Positions 1 through 6,991 of a stretch of DNA of 17,831 nucleotides are shown piece by piece. Source of the DNA: Minisyncoccota bacterium (GTDB taxonomy: Bacteria > Patescibacteria > Paceibacteria > UBA9973); assembly GCA_028696935.1 (NCBI GenBank), contig JAQVGE010000006.1, positions 1 to 17,831 on the forward strand, read 5' to 3'. Position 1 is the stretch's first letter. The number at the start of each line of letters is the position of its first letter. The translations under genes and the position numbers were made by a program. The notes beneath the pieces were generated by a model. The model was given only the letters and a program-made list of their open reading frames with translations, was not told the origin of the DNA and made no database searches.

Positions 1-2
1 AG

Positions 3-227
3 AATAACGAAAGGGTCACTCCGATTGAAATTAAAAACCCTTTACCTGCCTCTAGAGTAACAGGAGAAAAAGGGATGAAAAAGAAAAACGAGACGAATAA
101 AGTTGCTAAGAGTGTGAACAATGATAATTTATTAAAAAATAATACCTTTTTTGATTCCATAATTTTGATTATTAGTCTATTAATATTTAACTATATAACA
201 AACATTATAACCCACGAGGGCAAATAA
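3..227 (+). CDS. C-terminal part of unrecognised membrane-anchored protein (5' truncated by window edge)
   Basis: An open frame runs in from the window edge without a start and ends at TAA 225-227, giving 74 visible residues. The visible part begins with a Pro-containing segment (PIEIKNPLPASRVTGEKG), continues with a Lys/Asn-rich polar linker, and has one hydrophobic segment close to the C-terminus (FFDSIILIISLLIFNYI) followed by a short polar end (TNIITHEGK). This fits a protein anchored by a C-terminal membrane helix. It converges on leuS with only 2 nt between the stop codons and no evident terminator. I do not recognise a family. The lack of stops and the sensible topology argue for a real gene, but it could be a chance open frame. 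Confidence 0.5.
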   Translation, partial: NNERVTPIEIKNPLPASRVTGEKGMKKKNETNKVAKSVNNDNLLKNNTFFDSIILIISLLIFNYITNIITHEGK

Positions 228-229
228 TG

Positions 230-2716
230 CTAGATAACAATGTTTATAATTCGGCCTTTTATATAAATAATTTTCTTAATTTCTTTTCCTTTGATCCATG
301 ATGAGATGATTTCGTTCTCAATTGACTGTTTTTTAACATCTTCATCTTCATCTTCTTTATTAATAATAATTTCAGCTCTAACTTTTCCGTTGACTTGAAC
401 TGCGATTTTTACCTTTTCATCATTTATTTTTTTATTATTCCACTTCGGCCAACTACTTAGATGAATAGTTTTCTTTTCTCCCAGCATAAACCAAAGTTCT
501 TCGGCAATATGCGGAGCAAAAGGAGCTAGAAGTTTTAGAAATATTTTAAAGTCTTTCTTTGTTATACCAGAACCTTCTGTATTAGCAGATTCTATTTCAT
601 TAACTAGCATCATCATTGAAGAAATAGCTGTGTTAAAACTCATCGACTCAATATCTTCTGTAATTTTTTTAATTGTCTTATGAAGTACGCTCTCTATTTC
701 GTTATTTTTCTTAGTTGAAAAATCTTTCTGCCCTATCCTCCAAACTTTCTCTAAAAACCGACGTGGACCGATAATGCTATTTGTATTCCAAGAAACAGCT
801 TGGTCAAATGGACCGATAAACATTTCATAAAGACGAAGTGTATCTGCTCCGTATAATTTTATTATCTCATCTGGATTTATAACATTACCTCGAGACTTAC
901 TCATCTTTTCTCCCCCCTCGGCTAAAATCATCCCATGACTTGTTCTCTTCAGATATGGCTCACCAGTTGGAACAAGCTTTAAATCATAAAGGAATTTGTG
1001 CCAAAAACGAGAATAAAGTAAGTGAAGTGTTGTATGTTCCATTCCGCCGTTATACCAATCTACTCCATTTTTCATCCAATAAGAAAGTGCTTTTTTACTA
1101 GCAAATTCCTTTTTATTTTTAGGGTCTAGATAACGCAAGAAATACCAAGAAGAGCCAGCCCAATTAGGCATTGTGTCTGTCTCTCTTTTTGCTTTGCCTT
1201 TACATTTAGGACATTTAGTGTTTACCCATTTAGTAATATTAGCAAGAGGACTTTCACCATTATCAGTTGGTTGATATGATTTAACTTTTGGTAATAAAAC
1301 TGGCAAGTTTTTCTCGGGAACAGGAACATAACCACATTTTTCACAATTAATTATTGGAATCGGTTCCCCCCAGTATCTTTGTCTTGAAAAGACCCAATCA
1401 CGAAGCTTATACTTAGTTACAATTTCTCCACCAACAAATTTCGTAATTTCTCCTCGAGCTTCGGAAGAAGACATTCCATTAAATTGATTTGAATTTATTA
1501 AAATACCATCTTCGGTAAAAGCTTCTCCTGTCATGTTTCCCCCTATAATAACTTCTCTTATTTCTAGATTATATTTCTTGGCAAAATCAAAATCTCTTTC
1601 ATCGTGAGCAGGAACAGCCATAACAGCTCCTGTTCCATAACTTACCAAAACATAATCAGCTATCCAAACTGAGATTTCTTCATCATTTGCGGGATTTATA
1701 GCTTTTATCCCCTTAAGCTCAACTCCCGTTTTTTCTTTATCTTCGGCCGTTCTTTCTATATCTGTTTTATTTTTAACTTTACTTATATAATCTTCTACTT
1801 CTTTCTTGTTTGAAATCTGTGATTTCAAACTTTCGATAAGTTCATGCTCTGGTGCAAGGACAACATAAGTTGCCCCAAACAAAGTATCTGCCCGAGTTGT
1901 AAAGACAGAAACGTCTCCTAATGGTTTCTTTAGATTTCCGCTAATATTTCCTTTTTCGAGCTGGTCTGGCCCCGCTTCCGTCCCTCTCGAGGAAAAGGAA
2001 GTATTAGCGAAAATCTTAAACTTAATTTCACTCCCCTCACTTTTCCCTATCCAATTACTTTGCTGGATTTTTATTTTCTCTAAATAATTTACTGTATCTA
2101 AATCCTTATCTAATCTTTCTGCATATTTTGTAATCGCAAGCATCCATTGTTCTTTTTCTTTTTTAACAACCTCACCTCCACAACGTTCACAGACACCCCC
2201 AACGACCTCTTCGTTAGCAAGACCAATCTTACAAGAAATACACCAATTTATTTCTGTTTTTTTCTTATAAGCTAAACCTTTCTTAAACATTTGCAAAAAT
2301 ATCCACTGTGTCCATTTATAATATTCTGGTGAAGTGGTATCTATTTCTCTGGACCAATCAAAACCGAAACCTCCTTGTTTAAGTTGCTTCCTAAAAATAG
2401 CCGTATTGGTCTTGGTTACCTTCTCTGGGTTAATTCCTGTTTTAATCGCATAGTTTTCAGTAGGAAGCCCAAAAGCATCCCATCCGATTGGATAAAGGAC
2501 ATTGTAGCCCTCCATCCTTTTTTTACGAGTAATGATATCCATCGCTGTATTAGAACGAATATGCCCCACGTGGAGACCTGAACCTGACGGATAAGGAAAT
2601 TCAATTAAGCCATAGAATTTTTTCTTTTTGGGGTTAGCTTTTACTTCATAGAGTTTTTTAGACTCCCATTCCTTCTGCCATTTTTTCTCTATTTTTGTAT
2701 GCTCGTATTTTTTCAT
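230..2716 (-). CDS. leuS: Leucyl-tRNA synthetase (LeuRS, class Ia)
   Basis: Charges tRNA-Leu with leucine in the cytoplasm and should edit mischarged tRNA. The 828-aa length is normal for bacterial LeuRS. Visible landmarks are the HVGH form of the class I HIGH motif at residues 49-52, a CxxC...CxxC zinc-binding pair at 159-179, and the editing (CP1) domain with its Thr-rich TTRADTLFGATY stretch near 273-284 and GTGAVMAVPAHDERD. A second Cys cluster lies in the insertion before the catalytic half, KMSKS is at 604-608, and a C-terminal anticodon-binding domain follows. It lies 15 nt downstream of the DUF5671 gene on the same strand and is probably co-transcribed. Oddity: about 28 residues (about 234-261, KIFANTSF...NISGN) at the start of the editing domain have no counterpart in typical LeuRS and are encoded by an 86-nt imperfect palindrome. 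The family call is certain. Confidence 0.97.
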   Translation of the reverse strand: MKKYEHTKIEKKWQKEWESKKLYEVKANPKKKKFYGLIEFPYPSGSGLHVGHIRSNTAMDIITRKKRMEGYNVLYPIGWDAFGLPTENYAIKTGINPEKVTKTNTAIFRKQLKQGGFGFDWSREIDTTSPEYYKWTQWIFLQMFKKGLAYKKKTEINWCISCKIGLANEEVVGGVCERCGGEVVKKEKEQWMLAITKYAERLDKDLDTVNYLEKIKIQQSNWIGKSEGSEIKFKIFANTSFSSRGTEAGPDQLEKGNISGNLKKPLGDVSVFTTRADTLFGATYVVLAPEHELIESLKSQISNKKEVEDYISKVKNKTDIERTAEDKEKTGVELKGIKAINPANDEEISVWIADYVLVSYGTGAVMAVPAHDERDFDFAKKYNLEIREVIIGGNMTGEAFTEDGILINSNQFNGMSSSEARGEITKFVGGEIVTKYKLRDWVFSRQRYWGEPIPIINCEKCGYVPVPEKNLPVLLPKVKSYQPTDNGESPLANITKWVNTKCPKCKGKAKRETDTMPNWAGSSWYFLRYLDPKNKKEFASKKALSYWMKNGVDWYNGGMEHTTLHLLYSRFWHKFLYDLKLVPTGEPYLKRTSHGMILAEGGEKMSKSRGNVINPDEIIKLYGADTLRLYEMFIGPFDQAVSWNTNSIIGPRRFLEKVWRIGQKDFSTKKNNEIESVLHKTIKKITEDIESMSFNTAISSMMMLVNEIESANTEGSGITKKDFKIFLKLLAPFAPHIAEELWFMLGEKKTIHLSSWPKWNNKKINDEKVKIAVQVNGKVRAEIIINKEDEDEDVKKQSIENEIISSWIKGKEIKKIIYIKGRIINIVI
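1932..2017. repeat. In-frame palindromic insertion within leuS
   Basis: The left arm 1932-1960 and right arm 1986-2017 are imperfect reverse complements: AGATTTCCGCTAATATTTCC against AGATTTTCGCTAATACTTCC, continuing to CGAG/CTCGAG, with a few mismatches and small gaps. They surround a GC-richer loop of 25 nt at 1961-1985. The element keeps the reading frame and adds about 28 residues between two strands at the start of the LeuRS editing domain. The arrangement resembles the protein-coding palindromic elements known from Rickettsia; that comparison is an analogy, not a homology claim. Confidence 0.75.
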
Positions 2717-2731
2717 CCAATTTCAATTTAT

Positions 2732-3772
2732 TTAATTATTAATAATTCCCTTTTCTTTTTCAAAAGGTGGATACAACTCTTTATCTATTATTCTATTAAA
2801 ACAGGTTCGCCCAACTCCGTGATCCCAAGAATTATTAATTCCTCCATAAGGGTAAGTACTGGAAATCGCAATATCATCTTTTACTGCAACAGGAGATACT
2901 GACATCATCCTCCCATAACCACCTTCTTGCCAGCCTTTTGGCATTTCGGCCGAAAAAGTTGCGCATAAATCAAAAGACAGCTCTCCTTCTTTTGTACTAG
3001 GTAGATATTCATAAGCTCTACCTTTTTCGAATTCAGGTTCGACTGGAATCATATAATTTGAGACTGGGTTTGATAATTCTGCTAAAGTTTCTGGTAGTCT
3101 CTCCTTTTGTTGCCAAAAATTAATTATCTGCCATTCCATTCCCTGCAAATCATTTATTCTTCTTTCATCTAACCTCCAAGCCCTTTGTTTAGCAGGACTA
3201 CCCATAACAGAGAAACTCCCCACAATTAAACCAAACACGAAAATAATTGAAATGACTCCACACAACAATTCAAGTTTTTTGAATTTCTTATTATTTTTCA
3301 TCTTCAAGTAATAATAAAAATCAACAAGAGAAGCTACGACTAAAGTTCCGATAATTTTAAAAACAAATCTATTCGTAATCTCTCCGGAAACAAAATATCG
3401 TACCAAAGTTACTAAATCAATAACGATAACCAAGCTCGCCAAGAACAAAATCAAATAAACCATCCATTTATGAATAATTTCATTTATTCTTCCAATATCT
3501 TTATTTAATTCACGAGACCAAAGATATGTGAGAACCAGAAAAACTGGGAAAAATATTATTAGAGTTGCTAAAGCTGCTCTGATTGTTTCAAAATTATAAG
3601 AATGATATCCATACAGATAATTCCCATTTAAACTATCAGGAAATTTTTTATTAAGGGCCTCAAAAAACAAAATCAAAAAAGACGACACACTAGTAACGAG
3701 AGTAACTAAAACTCCTAAGGAAATAAAAAAGAACTTGGGGTTTAATGTTTGTTTTGATGTTTGTATATTCAT
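2732..3772 (-). CDS. DUF5671-like multi-span membrane protein with soluble C-terminal domain
   Basis: 346 aa. The first roughly 200 residues contain about five hydrophobic segments: near 13-37, 66-88, 105-127, 137-157 and 173-192. They include a Trp/Arg-containing loop (YLWSRELNKDIGRINEIIHKW) typical of DUF5671 membrane proteins common in Parcubacteria. The remainder is a soluble domain (RRINDLQGMEWQIINFWQQK, then a Pro/Tyr/Gly-rich segment) that looks like the globular part of a small extracytoplasmic domain. Its function is unknown. The start codon lies 8 nt after a TATAAT box on the minus strand (3781-3786), so the mRNA should be leaderless or nearly so. It is the first gene of an apparent operon with leuS. 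The family call comes from remembered family style and was not checked by a search. Confidence 0.75.
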   Translation of the reverse strand: MNIQTSKQTLNPKFFFISLGVLVTLVTSVSSFLILFFEALNKKFPDSLNGNYLYGYHSYNFETIRAALATLIIFFPVFLVLTYLWSRELNKDIGRINEIIHKWMVYLILFLASLVIVIDLVTLVRYFVSGEITNRFVFKIIGTLVVASLVDFYYYLKMKNNKKFKKLELLCGVISIIFVFGLIVGSFSVMGSPAKQRAWRLDERRINDLQGMEWQIINFWQQKERLPETLAELSNPVSNYMIPVEPEFEKGRAYEYLPSTKEGELSFDLCATFSAEMPKGWQEGGYGRMMSVSPVAVKDDIAISSTYPYGGINNSWDHGVGRTCFNRIIDKELYPPFEKEKGIINN

Positions 3773-3776
3773 AGAT

Positions 3777-3806
3777 TTGTATTATAGCAAAAAAATGTTG
3801 TATAAT
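3777..3806 (+). promoter_or_regulatory. Divergent promoter pair between DUF5671 gene and DUF1003-like gene
   Basis: On the + strand TTGTAT (3777-3782), an 18-nt spacer and TATAAT (3801-3806) precede the ATG at 3817 by only 10 nt. On the minus strand TATAAT (complement of 3781-3786) lies 8 nt before the start at 3772. Both transcripts would have leaders of only a few nucleotides, and no Shine-Dalgarno sequence is visible. Confidence 0.7.
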
Positions 3807-3816
3807 AAACGTCGCT

Positions 3817-4272
3817 ATGCAGGAAATAAAGAAAAAATCTATAACCGCTCTTGAAAGAATCTCGATTAGGGTTACCCGTTGGGTTGGGTCTGTTAGCTCA
3901 ATTCTTGTTCATACTGCTCTATTTATAGTGTCTTTTATTTTATATTTCTTTGGAGTAAATATTGATAAAATCTTACTTGTTGTCACAACCATCGTCTCTC
4001 TCGAGGCAATCTACTTAGCTATCTTTATCCAAATGAGTGTCAATCGACAAAATCGTCGTTTGAGAAAAGTTGCCCACGATATTGATGAAATTCAGGAAGA
4101 TGTTGAAGGGATTGAAAAAGACATCGATGAAATTCAGGAAGATATTGAAGAAGACGAAAGAGAAGAAGCTGAAGAAGAAAAAATGATGGAAAGAATAGAA
4201 GATACTTTAGGAAAACTAGCCCAAGAAATTATCGAACTCAAAAAGCAACATAAAGAAAATGAAAAAAAGTAG
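3817..4272 (+). CDS. DUF1003-like membrane protein with acidic coiled-coil tail
   Basis: 151 aa. Two hydrophobic segments (about 29-46 and 50-73) are followed by IVSLEAIYLAIFIQMSVNRQ. This matches the DUF1003 signature of a second helix with SLEAI and then a conserved NRQ at the membrane border. From about residue 84 the protein is a charged coiled coil with an internal repeat (HDIDEIQEDVEGIEKD, then IDEIQEDIEEDEREE). Topology suggests two membrane helices with a long cytoplasmic coiled coil. The function of the family is unknown. Its own promoter ends 10 nt before the start, and a hairpin terminator overlaps the stop codon. The DUF1003 assignment is moderately sure; the low-affinity iron permease family is the alternative I considered. 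Confidence 0.75.
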   Translation: MQEIKKKSITALERISIRVTRWVGSVSSILVHTALFIVSFILYFFGVNIDKILLVVTTIVSLEAIYLAIFIQMSVNRQNRRLRKVAHDIDEIQEDVEGIEKDIDEIQEDIEEDEREEAEEEKMMERIEDTLGKLAQEIIELKKQHKENEKK

Positions 4273-4288
4273 CTCGGCTACTTTTTTT
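4262..4288. terminator. Bidirectional rho-independent terminator
   Basis: A perfect 12-bp stem AAAAAAAGTAGC / GCTACTTTTTTT (4262-4273 and 4277-4288) has the loop TCG. It is flanked by A and T runs, so it can work on both strands. It overlaps the stop codon of the DUF1003-like gene (4270-4272) and touches that of tsaC (4288-4290), ending these convergent genes. Confidence 0.88.
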
Positions 4289-4845
4289 CATTTTCTTAAC
4301 ACTATTTTCTTATTATCTTTAAAGGTTATCAAGGTTGAAGCTTTGGATTTTTTAACTCCGTCATCAATATAAAAATCAACTTCATCTATAAAATAATCCT
4401 TGGCTTCTTTTATAGTTTCGGCTGGTGGTAAACTCTCTTTATTTGCACTAGGGGCAACAATCGGCCCCACTTTTTTAATTAAATTAAATAAGTCTTTATT
4501 ACTTTTATCAATCATTCTAAAGGCAATAGAATTTGTCCCCCGATGAATAAATTCAAATTTTTTTAAATTACAAGGCAAAATTACACTTACTTTCCTAGGC
4601 CAAATTTTTTCTAAAAGCTTAGTAGTTTTTTCTTCAACCTTCACCCCAAACAAACCTAAATCATCAAAAGAGTTAATCAAAACAATTAATGGTTTATTTA
4701 AATCTCGTTCTTTAATTCTATATATTTTACTTATCGCCTTTTTAGAAAAAGCACTTCCAACTAATCCATACAAAGTATCTGTTGGAATAATCCCCACTCC
4801 ACCTTTTTTTAAAATTTTTTCTGCTGTAGTCCAATTATTTTCCAT
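4288..4845 (-). CDS. tsaC: L-threonylcarbamoyladenylate synthase (TsaC/Sua5/YrdC family)
   Basis: Makes threonylcarbamoyl-AMP from threonine, bicarbonate and ATP for the t6A modification at position 37 of ANN-decoding tRNAs. Starting at 4845 the protein is 185 aa (MENNWTTAEKILKKGG), the normal length for the short TsaC form. Visible family motifs are IIPTDTLYGLVGSA near the N-terminus, KIYRIKERDLNKPLIVLI (the KxR...KP nucleotide-binding region) and VAPSANKE (the SxN motif). The frame is open upstream to 4902, but those 19 extra residues are encoded by an inverted-repeat element and do not resemble the family, so I chose the internal ATG. No Shine-Dalgarno sequence is visible. It lies downstream of ychF on the same strand. 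Confidence 0.93.
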   Translation of the reverse strand: MENNWTTAEKILKKGGVGIIPTDTLYGLVGSAFSKKAISKIYRIKERDLNKPLIVLINSFDDLGLFGVKVEEKTTKLLEKIWPRKVSVILPCNLKKFEFIHRGTNSIAFRMIDKSNKDLFNLIKKVGPIVAPSANKESLPPAETIKEAKDYFIDEVDFYIDDGVKKSKASTLITFKDNKKIVLRK

Positions 4846-4860
4846 AATAATGTTTAAAAA

Positions 4861-4965
4861 AATAAAAATAGTCTTTGTGAAATGCCTTGCGCAGAGAGAC
4901 ATCTCGAGCAGAACAAATTTTCAGCAGAAAATCATGTGTGCATTTCAAAAAGAACTATTTTTATT
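4861..4965. repeat. 105-nt inverted-repeat (MITE-like) element between ychF and tsaC
   Basis: The left arm 4861-4885 (AATAAAAATAGTCTTTGTGA plus AATGC) and right arm 4940-4965 are reverse complements apart from one gap and one mismatch. The 54-nt interior carries a 6-bp hairpin ATTTTC-AGCA-GAAAAT (4917-4932) and a weaker GAGA-GACA-TCTC (4894-4905). It fills nearly the whole 122-nt intergenic gap and would be transcribed as a long branched hairpin in the ychF-tsaC message. No target-site duplication is evident. Confidence 0.75.
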
Positions 4966-4967
4966 AT

Positions 4968-6080
4968 CTAAATCTTAAACTCAATCACATCTCCGTCTTT
5001 AACTATATACTCCTTCCCTTCAGTCTTTACCCTACCTTTAGCTCTCGCTTCTCCATAACTTCCAGCTTCCAATAGTTCTTTCCAGTTTATTACTTCTGCC
5101 CGAATAAATTTATCTCGAAAATCTGTATGGATTGCAGTTCCAGCAATAGGAGCAGTGCTTCCTTTTTTTATTGTCCAAGCTCGAGTCTCATCCTCCCCTG
5201 TTGTAAAAAAAGTTTCAAGACCAAGAAGCTTGTAACTCTCAATAATTAAATTATTTATTCCGTCATCCTCCCCACCAAGTTCCGTTCGAAAAATCTCTTT
5301 TTCTTCTCCATCAAAATCTTTCAATTCTTCTTCAATTTTAGCATCTATAACTACATAGCGAGAACCTGAGTTCTCAATATAATCTATCAATCTCTTCCAT
5401 TCATTTGGGTTTTTTTCACTCAAACTTGCCTGACCAGCTATCTTGTTTAATCCATAAATAAAAGGCTTCATCGTTAATAAATTCAATGCTTTTACTTTAA
5501 TCAATTGTTTCTCGTCAAAATTAATCGTATTGGCTAACTGACCAGCTTCTAAGGTACTAATCAATTTATCCAAAGCTTTATCTTCGACAAGAGCTTCTTT
5601 ATCCCCCTTTTTAACTTCACGAGTAATATTATTTTTTCTTTTTGTTGCTGTTTCCAGGTCAGCAAAAATCAATTCCAGATTTATAATCTCAATATCTCGA
5701 AGAGGATCAATATTTCCCATCACGTGGATAATTTCATTATCTCCATTTTCTTTAATCGGAAAAATTCGAATTATCTCCAAAATAGCATCAACCTCTCTAA
5801 TATTCGCCAAAAATTTATTTCCCAAACCTTCTCCTTTTGAAGCACCCTTAACCAAGCCTGCAATATCGACGAACTCAATCGCCGCAGGAATAGTCTTTCC
5901 TGAATTTGAAAATTTAGAAAGTTGCCAGAGCCTATCGTCAGGCACCGCTACAACCCCCACAGACGGGTCTATAGTACAAAATGGATAATTAGCACAAGGA
6001 ACGCCCTTTTTAGTTAAAGCATTAAAAAGCGTGGATTTACCCACGTTTGGCAGACCAACAATTCCGATTGATAATGACAT
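4968..6080 (-). CDS. ychF: Ribosome-binding ATPase YchF (OBG/TRAFAC GTPase family)
   Basis: 370 aa, the normal length. The P-loop is GLPNVGKS (residues 9-16), the switch region is NYPFCTIDPSVG, and the G3 motif is FVDIAGLVKGASKGEGLGN. The DPLRDIEIINLELIFADLE stretch is characteristic of YchF. A coiled-coil insertion follows, and the C-terminal TGS domain includes RAWTIKKGSTAP, AGTAIHTDFRDKFIRAEV and the end KEYIVKDGDVIEFKI. YchF hydrolyses ATP rather than GTP and binds ribosomes. Oddity: where the family usually has an NxxE specificity motif, this protein reads FIYGLNKIAGQ. The gene has its own promoter: on the minus strand TATATT (complement of 6087-6092) lies 6 nt before the ATG, with TTGTTA 18 nt further upstream, so the message should be leaderless. 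Confidence 0.96.
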   Translation of the reverse strand: MSLSIGIVGLPNVGKSTLFNALTKKGVPCANYPFCTIDPSVGVVAVPDDRLWQLSKFSNSGKTIPAAIEFVDIAGLVKGASKGEGLGNKFLANIREVDAILEIIRIFPIKENGDNEIIHVMGNIDPLRDIEIINLELIFADLETATKRKNNITREVKKGDKEALVEDKALDKLISTLEAGQLANTINFDEKQLIKVKALNLLTMKPFIYGLNKIAGQASLSEKNPNEWKRLIDYIENSGSRYVVIDAKIEEELKDFDGEEKEIFRTELGGEDDGINNLIIESYKLLGLETFFTTGEDETRAWTIKKGSTAPIAGTAIHTDFRDKFIRAEVINWKELLEAGSYGEARAKGRVKTEGKEYIVKDGDVIEFKI

Positions 6081-6109
6081 GACTAGAATATAACAGATTT
6101 TTTATAATT

Positions 6110-6367
6110 TTAACAATTAAAACCCTCAGCTCTCAATTTCTTTCTTTTATTCAGAGAACCTCTATTATACCCACCTAATTTACCAGAAGATCTTATAACT
6201 CGATGGCAAGGTATCTGTGGATCAAAATTTTTAGAAAGAATATTTCCAACAACTCTGCTGGCTTTTTCATTACCAGCCATCTTTGCAACTTCTTTATAGG
6301 TCAAAACCCGCCCTTTAGGAATTTTCTTTACAATCTTATATACTTTTTGACTAAAATCTCTATTCAT
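6110..6367 (-). CDS. ogt: Methylated-DNA--protein-cysteine methyltransferase, DNA-binding domain only
   Basis: 85 aa, equal to just the C-terminal domain of Ogt/Ada-type O6-alkylguanine transferases. Visible features are the helix-turn-helix region (GRVLTYKEVAKMAG, then ASRVVGNILSKN), the active-site motif PCHRV at residues 53-57 with the acceptor Cys54, and the following GKLGGYNRG...KRKKLRAEG. Because the Cys is present (alkyltransferase-like proteins have Trp instead), it could repair alkylated guanine by suicidal transfer, although the N-terminal domain is absent. Its stop lies 29 nt upstream of the ychF start on the same strand. The gene symbol is assigned by family only. Confidence 0.9.
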   Translation of the reverse strand: MNRDFSQKVYKIVKKIPKGRVLTYKEVAKMAGNEKASRVVGNILSKNFDPQIPCHRVIRSSGKLGGYNRGSLNKRKKLRAEGFNC

Positions 6368-6385
6368 TTATCTTAAAAGATAGAC

Positions 6386-6414
6386 TTGACTTTATTATCT
6401 ATATCTGCTATAAT
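6386..6414 (+). promoter_or_regulatory. Near-consensus sigma70-type promoter driving a unit without an ORF
   Basis: TTGACT (6386-6391), a 17-nt spacer and TATAAT (6409-6414) on the + strand form the best housekeeping-type promoter in the window. No gene of ordinary length follows. A rho-independent terminator lies about 100 nt downstream. Confidence 0.75.
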
Positions 6415-6420
6415 ATAATA

Positions 6421-6540
6421 GACAGTGAAATTGTTATTTAACCTTAAATTTGCCATTTAATTATGAGGTGAAGTAAATTAATTAAAAAACAAATTTTTTA
6501 AAGCCCGGCCCGAGCCCCGTTGTTGAACGGGGCTTTTTTC
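6421..6540 (+). ncRNA. Candidate small RNA of about 120 nt
   Basis: The segment lies between a near-consensus + strand promoter (6386-6414) and a strong + strand terminator (6513-6540), and contains no open frame of meaningful length: ATG at 6463 is followed by AGG TGA. It is AT-rich up to a GC-rich 3' end. It contains AGGTGAAG (6466-6473), which includes the full anti-Shine-Dalgarno complement AGGTGA. I see no match to 6S, SRP, tmRNA or RNase P landmarks. The 5' end is inferred from the promoter. Alternatives are a leader or attenuator remnant, or an ORF that was lost. Confidence 0.5.
6513..6540 (+). terminator. Rho-independent terminator of the candidate small RNA
   Basis: A 9-bp perfect stem AGCCCCGTT / AACGGGGCT (6513-6521 and 6526-6534) has the loop GTTG and is followed by a T run. 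The T run is only on the + strand side, so it terminates + strand transcription. Confidence 0.88.
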
Positions 6541-6956
6541 TACCTAAAAGTACAAGTTAAAACACACTGCATTGTGCACATTTCTGCCTCAGGGTCGTGT
6601 CGGCAAGCCGAAGCACATTCATTAAATTCTCCTCCTTGGGCTAAGCACGCTTGTTGTGAAAGTGAATTAATCTCACAGATATTACTACTAGAAAACCATT
6701 CTCCTCCCCTACTTTCACATTCTAATTTTTTATCTCCAATTTCTGTCTTTTCTCCTTCATCACTTTCTTCTTTTTGTTCTTCCTGGTTTTCACCCAGTTC
6801 TTCGTCTTGACCTTCTTCTTCGTTTGGAGTTATTTCTTCTTGGTTAGAGTTTATATTCAAAGAATCATCTATCTTTTTTGAATTTAAGAAAAACAAAAAA
6901 CCTAAAGCTAAGATAATAATTACAAGCCACACTAATTTATTCATTTTATTTTGCAT
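6540..6956 (-). CDS. Secreted or membrane-anchored Cys-rich small protein
   Basis: 138 aa. An N-terminal signal anchor (LVWLVIIILALGFLFFL, about residues 8-24) is followed by a low-complexity Glu/Asn linker of about 50 residues and a compact Cys-rich C-terminal domain of about 60 residues. That domain has eight or more Cys arranged as CESRGGEWF...C...ACLAQGGEF, NECASACRHDPEAEMC and TMQCVLTC. This pattern recurs in Parcubacterial exported proteins as far as I recall; its function is unknown. The even Cys spacing suggests disulfides or metal binding outside the cytoplasm. An alternative start at Met5 (6944) is equally possible. The gene ends against the terminator of the opposite-strand small-RNA unit. 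Confidence 0.8.
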   Translation of the reverse strand: MQNKMNKLVWLVIIILALGFLFFLNSKKIDDSLNINSNQEEITPNEEEGQDEELGENQEEQKEESDEGEKTEIGDKKLECESRGGEWFSSSNICEINSLSQQACLAQGGEFNECASACRHDPEAEMCTMQCVLTCTFR

Positions 6957-6991
6957 GTTTTTTAAAATTAATTTAATTAACTAATAATAAA

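Noticed and set aside
2375..2902. Short open frames opposite or overlapping the leuS start and the DUF5671 gene end
   Set aside because: They lie in other frames of strongly supported genes and have no family features.
4846..4902. Longer tsaC start adding 19 residues (MSLCARHFTKTIFIFLNII)
   Set aside because: The extension is encoded by the inverted-repeat element at 4861-4965 and does not resemble TsaC N-termini; MENNWTTAEKIL starts where the family does.
6520..6810. A 96-codon + strand open frame with Ser/Pro-rich product
   Set aside because: It is antisense to the Cys-rich protein gene; its Ser/Pro composition is the mirror of the Glu-rich linker codons.
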